NCBI GenBank assembly: GCA_025331125.1
Contig: JAOALB010000002.1
Coordinates: 124,001 to 188,000, forward strand
Length of the DNA stretch: 64,000 nucleotides
Reading direction: 5' to 3'
Source of the DNA: Mycogone perniciosa
Taxonomy: Eukaryota; Ascomycota; Sordariomycetes; Hypocreales; Hypocreaceae
The position numbers were made by a program, and so were the translations under genes. Below the pieces are notes generated by a model. It saw only the letters and a program-made list of their open reading frames with translations, searched no databases and was not told the origin of the DNA. Shown one piece after another: positions 12,511-23,792 of the stretch (its first letter is position 1; each line of letters opens with the position of its first letter).

Positions 12511-14455
12511 ATGGAAGAAATTGCAAAGGAGTACGACGTTATCGTATTGGGCACTGGTGCGTTTTACCTACACGACAATAGGGGACTTAGCGTTACGCGG
12601 GGTGGCAGCTGAAGCTCCATCGTGGTCCTTGGTCCTTGGTCCTTGACCGTTGCTGTGCTGACTCTCTTGACTCCCCAGGCTTGACCGAGTGTATCCTTTC
12701 TGGGTAGGCCCCGACTCGAGCACATCGATTGCATCTTGACTAGATCTCCTCGGCTGACATTGTGTGCCCCCAAGCGTCCTGAGTGTCAAGGGCCGGAAGG
12801 TCCTGCACATTGACCGCAACGACCATTATGGCGGGTATGTTGGGTGTCAAGCTCCAATCCTCTATCCCCTGGTAAACAATGACATTCAAGTTGGCTAACT
12901 TCTCGTTCGTCCCGTAGAGAGGCCGCATCCGTAAACCTCGAGACGGTAAATACCCAACCTCGCCATTGACGCGTATAGCATGCACTTGCAATGTCTAACG
13001 AACGTCCCATCACAGCTATTCAAGAAGCACGGAAACTATCAGAAGGGCGAGGAACCATGGAAGAAGTACGGCCGCCCCAATGACTGGAACATTGACCTTG
13101 TGCCCAAGTTCCTCATGTCATCTGGCGAGCTGACCAACATCCTCGTCTCCACCGATGTCACCCGATACCTCGAGTTCAAGCAGGTTGCTGGAAGCTATGT
13201 TCAGCAGGGAGCTAGTTCCAAGGCCACCGTTGCCAAGGTGCCATCCGATGCTGGCGAGGCCCTGAAGTCACCCCTCATGGGCATTTTCGAGAAGCGGCGC
13301 ATGAAGTCTTTCATCGAGTGGGTTGGCACCTTTGATCTCAAGGACTCGGCCACGCACAAGGGTTCGTACTAGGTTCTATGCCGGAAATAGTGTGTTCTAG
13401 CAATCACTGATATCGTATCACACAGGTCTGGATCTCCATAACTGCACCATGAAGGAGGTCTACGACAAGTTTGGTCTTGAGACTGCGACCAAGGACTTCA
13501 TTGGTCACTCTATGGCCCTGTATCTCACTGATGACTACATCACCACCAAGGGTCAGGCACCAGAGGCCATTGAGCGTATCCGCCTGTACGGTAACTCCGT
13601 GGCCCGATATGGAAAATCTCCTTACATCTACCCCCTGTACGGCCTGGGCGAGCTGCCACAGGGCTTCGCCCGTCTCTCCGCCATTTATGGTGGTACCTAC
13701 ATGCTCAACACCAATGTTGATGAGGTGCTCTATGAGGGAGACAAGGCTGTTGGTATCAAGGCCACCATGACTGGAGAGCAGGGTATGAAGTTCGAAACCA
13801 AGGCCAAGATCATCCTCGGCGACCCTTCATACTTCCCTGGCAAGACAAAGGTTGTTGGCCACGTGCTGCGAGCAATTTGCGTCTTGAAGCACCCTCTTGC
13901 CGGAACCAGCGATAGCGATTCTTGCCAGATCATCATTCCCCAGTCCCAGGTTGGCCGCAAGAATGGTAAGAAATCGTTCAGCTTACTTGGTGATGCCAAT
14001 TATGACTAATATGAGGTAGATATTTACATCGCCTGCGTGTCATCGGCACACAACGTTTGCCCCAAGGGTTACTGGATCGCCATCGTCTCGACCATTGCCG
14101 AGACCTCAGCTAACCACCACCTCGAGCTCCAGCCTGGTCTTGAGCGCCTGGGTGCCATTGAAGAGCAGTTCATGGTAAGTTTTCCACCACAGAAGATTCA
14201 CTGCATAGAATGAAGCCTACGAAGTTGAATCGAGTAACTGACACTTCGTTCCCCGTACAGGGAGCTCCTATCCCCATTTCCGAGCCTCTCGAAGATGGTA
14301 CCAAGGACAACATCTTCATCTCCAAGAGCTACGATGCCACTAGCCACTTTGAGACGACGACCGATGATGTCAAAGATATTTTCCGCCGCTGTGCCGGTGA
14401 GGAGCTGAAGGTTGAGGGTCTGAGGGAGGGTATTGTCGTCGCCGGTGAGCAGTAG
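12511..14455 (+). CDS. GDI1: Rab GDP-dissociation inhibitor (secretory pathway)
   Basis: Extracts GDP-bound Rab/Ypt GTPases from membranes and recycles them for vesicle transport; cytosolic. Eight exons: 12511-12556, 12679-12703, 12775-12834, 12918-12945, 13016-13361, 13426-13965, 14020-14174, 14261-14455, joining in frame to 464 aa, normal for the family. The N-terminus carries the dinucleotide-fold-like motif V-I-V-L-G-T-G-L-T-E-C-I-L-S-G and the H-I-D-R-N-D-H-Y-G-G-E segment. Further conserved blocks are F-L-M-S-S-G-E-L-T-N-I-L, S-P-L-M-G-I-F-E-K-R-R-M, and S-V-A-R-Y-G-K-S-P-Y followed by Y-G-L-G-E-L-P-Q-G-F-A-R-L-S-A-I-Y-G-G. The intact M-G-I-F-E-K-R-R-M block and length near yeast Gdi1 favour GDI over a Rab escort protein. 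Four small 5' exons make ORF-only views miss the start. Confidence 0.97.
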
Positions 14456-15078
14456 GCTGGGCAAACTAGGGCAAGTATTCGGAAGAATATGGAGGACTCA
14501 TGGGGTTGATATTTCACAAGCTGGAGAGGGCGACCAAGTCGATTTTGGTAGAAGTGATTTAATCTTGACGAAAATATCTTTATAGTTGCACAAAGGGACA
14601 TCTGATTTTAACTTATTCAAGACATGCTACACACCAGGAAGAGGCAAAGTGATGCCAAGGCACCAACCGTGAGGACTTGTTCGCGGATGGTATTTCGGGA
14701 AGGGAAATCTGACGTTTATGTAGTAGTAATGGTATTTAAGTGGCATCGCTTCCTGACAAATGACATCGAGAATCGAGCCATTCCGAGAGAAATAGACGGC
14801 CTTCATATCTTTGGTCTCCCCCCAGCCTTGATTTTAATGCGTCGTGAATCATTGTGTTTCCGCCCTACATATGTTCTCCCCCCCGACTTCAAGTACGTCT
14901 GCATTCTTTATCAGGGGCAACAACGCACGGACAACCATACATGTCGATTTTCTCTCTCCGCCGTTTTTTTCAAAAACATCCATAATACGCCCAACTCCCG
15001 AGCAAAGATCCCGTGACGGTGCAGACGAAACCATGATGAAGAAGATGAACAATACAATGCTGTTGCTCCAAGCGGCAT
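14456..15078. other. Tail-to-tail interval between GDI1 and NOG1
   Basis: Convergent 3' ends, 623 bp. No coding signal; short frames on both strands are unrelated to known families. Presumably 3' untranslated regions and polyadenylation sites. Confidence 0.6.
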
Positions 15079-17233
15079 TTATCGTCGGTTGGTCTTGCCG
15101 ATACCGCGCTTTCCAATGATCTAAATAGAAAAACTGTTAGTTCATAGTAATTCAATGCCAACATTGCGGGCTGTATCAAACTCACCAGGTGCTTCGTCAG
15201 CGAGGCGCTAGTATGCCTGTCGGCCTCACCCTGTCGAGCCATCCTGTTCATCTTCTTCTGGTTGAGCTTGGCTATCCGCTCGGCCTTTGTCCTCGTCGCC
15301 TCATCCTGGACGCCGTCATCCCTGCGGTTCACAGTCGGGGTCCTGTGTGCCGGTCGGCTCTGGGAGCGCAAGCGCTCACGAGGCGTCTTGGGGGTGTCGA
15401 CCTCCATGGAGTCTGGATCCTCAGTGGCATGGCGAGATAATGAGCGACCACGGGGACGGGACTTGGATCGCGCCCTCTCCGTCAACTCGGTCGTGTCCAC
15501 ACCCAAAGCATCCAAAGCGTCCTCCAACTCTGAGAGCGGCTTCTTCATCAACTTGCGAGGGATAATGGCCTGGTTCTTGAGTCTCTTCTTCATGCGGGCC
15601 TCGTTCCTGATGAGCTGCTGCTTCTCTCTGATAAGCTCAGCCTTTCGCAGAACCTCGGCCTCCTCATCATCCTCAATATCCTCATCGGAGTCGTAGTATC
15701 CTTCTTGCTCCAGCTTCTCCTCCTCTTCCTCCAGAGCGGCCAGCTTAGCCTCAATATCAGGGTCGACAAAGTCGTAGACGTTCTTTCCATCAAAGATCTC
15801 CGGCATCTTGTCATACTTCCACTCCGGGTTCTTCAGCATCCAGTCAGCGCGCATGTCGACGTTGTAGACACCCGCACCACCATTCTCCACTTCAACATCT
15901 CTTGCCAACCTGGGCCGATCGGGGTCTTCCTTGTCGTACTTCTTCTTGTCCTTGACTCCATCGGGAATGAAGGTTTCGAGGGTCTGACCGCCCATAGGCT
16001 GGGCGACGTGAATACGAGCCATGACCTCTGCCAATCGACCACCAACGGCACCACTGCTCGTAGTTCCTGCCTTCAACTTCTGGTTGACTCGTTCTGCAAG
16101 CAGACGCTCACAGGCAGCGTTCTTGACTTCCTGAACACCTTCTTGAGTGTTGCAAGACAGCTGAAGCATTTCAACCTCACCAGACTTCAGCAGAGACTGG
16201 AGCTCGGCTTGAGTCTCAGCATTCAAATCTTCGGGTCGGGTGACATCAATCTTGTTGATGACGAGGAAGACGAGCTTATTTGAGAAAAGAGGCTTGATGC
16301 TCTTGAACAGCTGAATCTGGGCTTGCACGGAATAACCACACTGCTCAGACAGATCCATGAAGTACATGATCGCGGATCGCAAGTGGGCAATAGCGGTGAT
16401 ACTATAGTCCAGAAGTTAGTAACTATCTATAAAAACAAAAGTCGCAGAGTGTGTTATCTACCTCTGCATCTCAATGGTGTTCATCTCCTCTAGCGGGTGG
16501 TCCAGAATTCCAGGGGTATCAATGGCTTGGAATCGCAAGTACTTGTAATCGAAGTGACCGACGAACAGACTCTTGGTTGTGAAGGCGTAGGGCTGAACAT
16601 CAACATCTGCTCGGGTGATGCTACGCAAGAAGCTAGACTTTCCAACATTGGGGTATCCACAGATGAGCAGCGTCCTGGTGTTGGGGTCGATGGACGGAAG
16701 ACGGCCCAAGTGCTGGCGAACCTGGTCCAGGTAGAGAAGAGGGTCTTTTAATCGCTTGACAAGCGTGGCCATGCGACCGAGCGCGGCCCTCTTGAGCTGC
16801 TTGCACTGGTACAGCGACTGAGCGTACTTGAGCAGACGGACATAGTCGCGGGAAATGGTCTCGACCAAATGCTTGGCGGTCGACATTTGACCAAGGGCAA
16901 TTCGGAAGTGGTCAGCATCGTAGAGGGTGTTGAGCAAATCTTTGTGGAACGGATGGATATCCTGGAGTCGGGGAAAGCTCTCGAGGATGGCGCCGAACTT
17001 TTCCGAAAAGGTCTCTTGCGTGAACTTGACCTTTCTCGTGTAGAATGCTGGGCATACGGGTCAGTAATGCGCAGGCGCCATGCCGTCAAGATTTGCGACG
17101 CACCTCGGATTCTGCTAATTTTGAAGCCTGCGCGGATCTGGGTAGGCAGTTTGCGCTGGGTCCGGCTCAGCACAATGTCCAGGAACTCCTGCTGGGTCGG
17201 AACCGGAGGGATATCCTTCCACGTCGTCTTCAT
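15079..17233 (-). CDS. NOG1: Nucleolar GTP-binding protein NOG1 (60S ribosome biogenesis)
   Basis: GTPase of the Obg/Nog family required for 60S pre-ribosome maturation; nucleolar. Exons on the minus strand: 17233-17104, 17047-16462, 16401-15186 and 15120-15079, giving 657 aa. It opens with M-K-T-T-W-K-D-I-P-P-V-P and the family's R-K-V-K-F-T-Q-E-T-F block. GTPase motifs: G1 G-Y-P-N-V-G-K-S (about 174-181), G3 D-T-P-G (about 220-223) and G4 N-K-I-D (about 288-291). The C-terminal half is highly charged, with an acidic E-E-E-E-E segment and an R/S-rich stretch. The last 42-bp exon encodes I-I-G-K-R-G-I-G-K-T-N-R-R and the stop, which matches the conserved family end and supports the final intron. 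Shares a short divergent promoter with URA5. Confidence 0.96.
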
Positions 17234-17729
17234 GGTGGGCGATCTGGCTGATTGAGGATGCTGTTGTGGTTGCAGCAGCAGAAAATCCTCTTCGTGTTAT
17301 CGAAGATTATCGAGATGGCGGAACCAATGCAAGGCGGTCAATTTTTTTTCTCTGTGGGCGGAGTCCGGGAAAAATCTCTTATCGATACTGTTGAGAGCAC
17401 GCAGAGGGGGCGGCCGCAAATGTCTCATTGCATAGAAATTTACGTGCATGGTACCTCGCAGCCAAAGCCGCAGCCCCGCCACTAATGATAGGCCCCGCCA
17501 ACTTTTCGGGGTCTTCACTTACAATACGCCATTATTCAACTCTCCAATCCAATTTGCAGACTTTTTGTTTCTAAGAGTCATTGAATCCGATACATTTGAT
17601 CTCTTGCAGTGAGGAAAGAATACACTGCCCTTGCAGGCTTATAGTTGTGTCAGGAATACGACTTATAAGTGTCTGGCCTTTCTTCCCCATACAAATCCTC
17701 CTCCATCATCACACTACAAGCCCTCCAAA
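17234..17729. promoter_or_regulatory. Shared divergent promoter of NOG1 and URA5
   Basis: 496 bp separate the NOG1 start (leftward) from the URA5 start (rightward). It must hold both promoters. A C/T-rich tract just before URA5 (about 17675-17725) is a likely leader. A-rich/T-rich runs occur near 17340, but I cannot assign a specific factor site by eye. Confidence 0.6.
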
Positions 17730-18434
17730 ATGGCCTCGTCCCTTCCCGCCTACAAGCAGGACTTCCTGAAGGCTGCCATTGATGGCGGCGTTCTCAAGTT
17801 CGGCAGCTTCGAGCTCAAGTCCAAGAGAATCTCCCCTTACTTCTTCAATGCTGGCGAATTCCACAGCGCACGCCTTGCGGGAGCTATTGCCTCTGCATTC
17901 GCCCACACCATCATCAACGCCCAGCAGGACTCTGGCCTTGACTTTGACATTGTCTTCGGTCCGGCATATAAGGGAATTCCTCTCTGCTCAGCAATCACCA
18001 TCAAGCTTGGGGAGCTGGCCCCTCAGAACCTGGACCGAGTCTCGTACTCTTTCGACCGCAAGGAGGCCAAGGACCACGGCGAGGGTGGAAATATTGTTGG
18101 TGCTCCCCTGAAGGGCAAGAAAATTCTGATCGTCGATGATGTCATTACCGCCGGAACTGCTAAAAGGGATGCTATCGAGAAAATCACAAAAGAGGGCGGC
18201 ATCGTCGCTGGTATCGTCGTCGCTCTGGACCGGATGGAAAAGCTTCCTGCTGCTGATGGAGATGACTCCAAGCCAGGTCCCAGCGCTATTGGTGAACTGA
18301 GGAAGGAGTATGGTATCCCAATCTTTGCCATCCTCACGCTGAATGACATCATCGACGGCATGAAGGGCTTCGCAACTGAGGAGGATATCAAGAAAACGGA
18401 GGAGTATCGTGCCAAGTACAAAGCCACAGATTAG
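17730..18434 (+). CDS. URA5: Orotate phosphoribosyltransferase (pyrimidine synthesis)
   Basis: Converts orotate and PRPP to orotidine 5'-phosphate in de novo UMP synthesis; cytosolic. Intronless, 234 aa, the usual length for fungal OPRTase. Conserved blocks: L-K-F-G-S-F-E-L-K-S-K-R-I-S-P-Y-F-F-N (about 22-40), F-G-P-A-Y-K-G-I-P-L (about 76-85), and the PRPP-binding I-L-I-V-D-D-V-I-T-A-G-T-A (132-144). The start is the ATG at 17730 (context C-A-A-A-ATG-G), at the normal family N-terminus; an upstream in-frame ATG-like extension from 17631 is leader sequence. No frameshift or missing catalytic residue is visible. Confidence 0.97.
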   Translation: MASSLPAYKQDFLKAAIDGGVLKFGSFELKSKRISPYFFNAGEFHSARLAGAIASAFAHTIINAQQDSGLDFDIVFGPAYKGIPLCSAITIKLGELAPQNLDRVSYSFDRKEAKDHGEGGNIVGAPLKGKKILIVDDVITAGTAKRDAIEKITKEGGIVAGIVVALDRMEKLPAADGDDSKPGPSAIGELRKEYGIPIFAILTLNDIIDGMKGFATEEDIKKTEEYRAKYKATD

Positions 18435-18834
18435 GTATGACTCACAATGTTCTGAAGTTGGTTAAAGTCACAACTTGAGAAATAAGACACATCATCAGAT
18501 GATCTTGTTCTGCCTATGCCCTGAGTATACCCTTTGCAAATCTAGTTAATGTACAGTGCCTCGACTTTGGATGGAGTAGCAAGTTCTTCTTCCATCAGGA
18601 CACATACCAAGGCCAGAGAGTCTCTTTCCGGCCATAAAGGGCACAATGTAAAGCAAGCCCTTATCCCACAAACATGGGTTCAAATCAAAATCACATCGCG
18701 TCTTTATCCCTCCCTAAAGCCCTTGTTGACGTTGCCAGCTTCTGACGAACCTCAAGTTGACTTTGGTGGACCTGGAAGTCTGAACACCTGTGATCAAGCA
18801 TGTTAATATGATGGACTATGTGCTCGGGGGGGCA
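18435..18834. other. Tail-to-tail interval between URA5 and the acetyltransferase
   Basis: 400 bp between convergent genes. Nothing recognisable; presumed 3' untranslated sequence. Confidence 0.6.
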
Positions 18835-19905
18835 TCAACTGACCATGTTGTACCATTCTCCTTGCAGGGAGGTGGCCTTGCTGCGTCCGGCATGATGGAA
18901 ACCGCATCGTCTAAAGAAGTCGACGAGAGACTAGTCCTGTTAGTGAAAGGCATGCAATGAGGGAAATTTGTATAGGGTCTTACCGCGTTGCAAACAACGG
19001 CAACACGATCCGCCACTCCAGAATGGTTCATCAGCTGGAGGTAGGACTTCATCACCATCTTTCCAATACCGATACCTTGGACTTTTGGGCATACCGTAAA
19101 GGAATGGAGACAAATGGTCCGGCCAAAATATTTGTGGCCCAAGGGAGGGTTATACGAAAGATTCGAGGTCTTCCAGTTCTCTGGACATCCCATGTTATTG
19201 TCAGTCATGACTGGATCCTCTCCGAGAGTGGCAATGATGTGGGCAAACATGACATGTTTGGCGTTGTCCTCACGACCAGTTTCAACGGGCCGACAGTGGC
19301 GCATGGTTTCGATCCACCAGTTCGGCGCATCACTGGGGCGGACGCTGTTGAAGAGACCAAAGCAGATGTTTCCGCAGTTTTTGATCCGATATTCGATCTA
19401 GATATCATCATTAGTACTTGTTTGGACGGGTTCGACGTAAAAACAAACTCACCTGCTCTCGGGACGCTCCATGTTCAGGACCTGGAAATGCAAGCCCTTC
19501 GAGAGTGACACAGGTCTCAATGTCAGACTCGATAAGGGGAGTTAGCATGGGGGCCCAGTGGAAGGGAATGACTCTCTGGAAAAGTCTTCCAGCAGACCTT
19601 CTTCTGAGGATTCGTGCCTGCATGATGCGTCTCTGGGTGTCCACCATTTCATCGTCAGCATCATCCGAGTCGTCGATGGCATCATCACTGCCGTGGGGGG
19701 TTGGCTGAGACGGTGCGAATGGTTTAGCGATGGTTTCAGGAGTTGCGGCTCCTGAAGCCGCCTTCACGACTTCCTTCTTCTCTTCCTCCATCATGCACTG
19801 GAGTTTGACGAAGTGATGGTGGAAGAGACGGGGTGGTGAAGTGTGGTTGATGAAGTGAGGATGTGGAAAGCTTGGGGAAGATGGTGCAGAAGAATTGTTA
19901 CTCAT
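18835..19905 (-). CDS. GNAT-family N-acetyltransferase, polyamine/arylalkylamine type
   Basis: Likely acetyl-CoA-dependent amine acetyltransferase related to fungal polyamine N-acetyltransferase (Paa1-like). Minus-strand exons 19905-19453, 19397-18984 and 18930-18835 give 320 aa. The acetyl-CoA-binding motif appears as C-L-H-S-F-T-V-C-P-K-V-Q-G-I-G-I-G-K (Q-x-x-G-x-G), followed by V-A-V-V-C-N-A and, across the last intron, F-F-R-R-C-G-F-H-H-A-G and the C-terminal G-E-W-Y-N-M-V. The N-terminal ~110 residues are a low-complexity S/P/H and D/E-rich extension without a recognisable domain. Start taken at 19905 (M-S-N-N-S-S); the open frame extends up to 19962 but looks like leader. Substrate is inferred from family resemblance only. 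Confidence 0.82.
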
Positions 19906-22143
19906 AGAAGCCCCATGGCACGGGACTTTTAGGACTGGGAGCAGCGTGAAAAAGTGAAACAAAAGTGAATTTCGGAATAACTTCGTCTGTTATTCGATGT
20001 AGATGCAGTTCAATGGCAGAAGTTGCTCGTGGCAGCTGTTGATCAATGGCACCAGCTGGTCATGTGGTGTGACGGCTGTTTGTTCTGCCAGTAGAACACA
20101 CATTGACAACTATTGTTGAAAAAAAAAATAGTTATCTCAATGTGACGTCTTCGCTTAACGTGAGACTTCCGGATCTCGATAGATAGAGACCGTCAACTGA
20201 TAGAGAAACGTAGCCGCCATAGTCTTACCAGCATATGCATGCATCCCATGAAAAAAAAACACAGAATATGCGCTGCTGCCTTTCATGGATATCTTCAACA
20301 TAAAACAACCGGTGAGGCGATATACCTAGGTCACGTAGGCGTCATAATCACAACAACAGTAATGGCTCCAGAGCCTCATGAGGCGGCGTGAAACTCATAA
20401 CAGGCGGCCAGTAATAAAGGTTGATTAACTCCTTAAATAAACCCGTGAAACCTGCGTATAGCTTGTGCGATGAAAACATTCACTCTCGTACGCTTCTTGG
20501 TCTTTGATATCTTGTCACTTGTATTCATATAGGGAAAACATGCAATGTCGGATATGGCCGATATATCGGGGCATACCCTTGATGCACGAGGCTTCATTGG
20601 GAGCCCTAATGCATAAGACAGACAGCCAAAGAGGATACGTCGACTTAAAAATGCAGACCATTGATGCAAGTAGAGCCTAGCCACTGTAGGCACCATGCTA
20701 CCACAGAGGACATGACTCGAAGGCACCTTGTGTGGTCTGTATGAGACAAGGCGCAACCCAGTCAAGAGAGCAGTGGAAGATCGTGGCGAGGCCCTGCCAA
20801 GATCACGTCAACATCTGTTTGGCAAGCACATTTGGGCCTGACATAATATCCCACATATCCATAATGCTTGCCGATAGGGCTGGATGGATCAAGGATTAGT
20901 ATGGAGTGCGTTGCGACAATTGGCTCAGACCAGACCCCAGAAAGGAACGGATCGATCCAAAGCCCCGGCGAACGATACCCTTCCGAGCTATGCTGAAGAC
21001 GATAAGCGTCCGCCCCATTCTCGAATATCGTTGGTTCACATTCAGCGGATAGCAGGTGCTCTTCAGCACGCCCTGACCCCGTTCACTTCGATCCGCGATT
21101 CAGCTTAAAGATTAGGCGTCCGAAAGGTCCGGAGATCCAGCAGAGCACGTTGACGAAGGACTGGGAGAGGTAGGACATGGTCAACTGAGGCAATTAAGAA
21201 CGTCAGGGGTTCTGAATAACGCCGAGGTAACGCGCTCCAGATGCAATGCGTGCATTTTGCAGTGGAGCGACTTGCAGTCCAACACATCCAGTTGCCGGTT
21301 GGGGAGACGAGACTCAGCCGATGAAGCGCAGATGTCCCTGCTCAACTTGCAGTCAGTTGTATGCAATAGTTTGGTATCTCGAAGAATACCCAACAAGGGA
21401 CACGCCGCGTCCCGAGATTCGTCATCACTGATCGGCATTGACCATTGTGCAGCGGCAAAGAGGCTCAACATGCGACGACGAAGGACAAAGGCGAAGATGA
21501 GCGATGACGACAGATGGAGGCCTGCAAACGGCATGTAAGCCATAAGGCCGAGGGGCCTATTTTGGGTGCACACACATCTGTTTGGCAGATTCGCCTAGAT
21601 ATGCGGTTTCATGCGGCTGTGCCTTGGCCATCGCGGCAGCCTCGTCGCCAGGAGTTTCGATGAGCTTCGGCGGCATTCTGAATGTTTGGAGAGCAATTAA
21701 AGGATGCAGATGACAATTTGCTGGCGGTGTTTTCATTACGACACATGCTGCTGCGTAATGATGGAAGTGGAAGCCCTGGAGCCATGCACGAAGAAATCCA
21801 GAACAAGCGCCTCCCCTGTATAATACATACTAGTACCTATGGGAAGCGCTATAATAATAGGCCTGCCACTGCTGTCGTCACCGCTCGACTTGCCCCTCCA
21901 GCGCCCCTCCCAAGTCCTTAGGTCTGTCCCTCGCATCATCCGTCATTCTGTTCCACCTTTTTTGCTTTGCATAAGGTAGCATAGCATAAGCCTTGTTTCG
22001 TTACCTACCGACGGCAAACAAACAGTTGTACACGACTCCTCCGCCCCTCCCTTCCAAAGCAAATTCTTTCCTTTCTCTCTTTCTTTTCTCTTTCATCTTC
22101 TTCTCCTTTAGCACTTTGGCACCCTACTCTCTGCAGCTTCACC
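19906..22143. other. 2.2-kb divergent interval between the acetyltransferase and DDI1
   Basis: Holds two promoters. Short frames (for example 20433-20765 and 21181-21573, both minus) have no family resemblance. From 22035 to 22143 the plus strand is strongly C/T-rich (runs of CTTT and CTCC), a typical leader right before the DDI1 start. Nothing else recognised. Confidence 0.55.
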
Positions 22144-23581
22144 ATGTAAGCCCCGCGATTCCATGGCTGACGGATGCCGTCATAGCTTCTGACAAAACTC
22201 ACAAATTCTTGAACAGGCGTATCACGCTCAACATCTTCAATCCCCAGGCGAGGGATCAGGACAGCCTCGTGACCCTGGAAATCTTCCCAGACATGTCGGT
22301 TTCTACTCTGCGCGAGTCCATCCAGGTCGAAGCAGGCATTCCTCCCACATCTCAGCACATCTACCACAATGGCCGCCTGATCTCAGATGACACCAAGACG
22401 ATGGAGCAATTACAGATTGGCGATGGCGACATGTTGGCCGTCCATGTAAGGGATATGCGAGGCAGCACCGGAGTCCCCGAGCAAGCACGCCGTCCTCCAG
22501 CACGTCCTCAGCCTACTGGTCCTGACAACGATACCGAAGTGGTTCGTCTCCAAGTCCTCGGCGATCCTGCCTTGAGGCAGCAGCTCTCGAGACAGCATCC
22601 CGAGCTAGCATCGGCTGTTGAAAATCCAGCTCGATTCGCCAGGATATTCCAGGACAGCCAGGACAGGGAACGGCGAGAGAGAGCCGAGAGGCAACGGGAG
22701 ATTGAGCGACTCAACGAGGACCCTTTTAATATTGAGAACCAGAGAAAGATCGAAGAGATGATTCGCCAAGAGAGAGTCATGGAAAACCTGCAGAACGCCA
22801 TGGAACACAACCCAGAAGGTACGAGAAAAGAAACCCGGTGACAGAAAGGTGTTGCAGAGCTAACGTGCCATGTCCACCAGTATTCGGGCGTGTTCACTTG
22901 CTTTACGCAAATGTCGAGGTCAACGGTCACAAGGTCAAGGCGCTGGTAGACTCTGGTGCGCAGGCAACCATTATGTCCCCCGCATGCGCCGAGGCATGTG
23001 GTATCATGCGACTTGTCGACACGAGATTCGCTGGCGTCGCACGCGGTGTCGGGACAGCCAACATCATTGGCCGTGTCCACTCTGCGCAAATAAAAATCGG
23101 AAACCTGTTCTTGCCATGCAGCTTTACAGTCATGGAGGGGAAATCGGTCGAGCTACTCCTTGGCCTAGACATGTTGAAGAGATACCAGGCCCGTATTGAT
23201 CTGGAAAAAGACAAACTGGTGATCCAGGGTCAGGAGATCCCATTTCTGGGAGAAGCTGATATTCCAAAGGAGGACGAGGCAGTCGTCCAAGAGCCTACCA
23301 TACCAGGTCCAGCAGGCACTGCCATCGGTCAACGATCCGGGGCTGTGGTACCAGCCCAGGCCGTCCCATCATCAAATCCCACGCCTGCCGCACAAGCGCA
23401 AGCACCGATACAAACGCCGGCAACGGCAGCCCCGGCACAATCATCAGCACCTGGGCCCGGCATAACGCCTGCTCATGTCGAGAGTCTCGTATCCATGGGA
23501 GCCACACGAGAGCAGGCAATTCAGGCACTCCAGGCAGCGGACGATAATGTGGACGTGGCGGCCAGCCTGATTTTCTTTTAA
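22144..23581 (+). CDS. DDI1: DNA-damage-inducible protein Ddi1 (ubiquitin-linked aspartyl protease)
   Basis: Proteasome-shuttle factor with a retroviral-type aspartyl protease fold. Exons 22144-22145, 22217-22818 and 22881-23581; 434 aa. The order is classical: N-terminal ubiquitin-like domain (residues about 1-75, starting M-R-I-T-L-N-I-F), helical middle region, protease domain with the catalytic L-V-D-S-G-A (Asp near residue 225), then a C-terminal UBA (about 394-434, V-E-S-L-V-S-M-G-A and D-D-N-V-D-V-A-A-S-L-I). The N-terminal Met is created only by splicing: the leader's AT joins the G that begins exon 2, so a phase-2 intron splits the start codon. Without that splice the conserved M-R-I-T start does not exist. 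An alternative is the in-frame upstream ATG at 21993 giving a 75-residue low-complexity extension, considered unlikely. Confidence 0.93.
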
Positions 23582-23792
23582 TGACAGGACAGGGGCTATT
23601 GCAAAAGATAACGACTAGGAACTGAAAAAGGGACATCTAGAGGCGTTCGCAACGAGGATAATAGAAAGGGGAGAGTGATGATCAATGCATCTGGCTCATT
23701 AATATATGTGTCACTGCAGATGAAATCCATACTCTATTAATAAATGAAAAACCTTTTTCTTTTGCCGTCCGTACTATCGCTGATGCCCTTGA

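Noticed and set aside
15705..16283. 192-residue plus-strand frame
   Set aside because: Antisense shadow of NOG1, whose frame shows GTPase motifs and family ends.
21181..21573. 130-residue minus-strand frame between the acetyltransferase and DDI1
   Set aside because: No domain, no plausible leader, and overlapping frames on the other strand are equally open.
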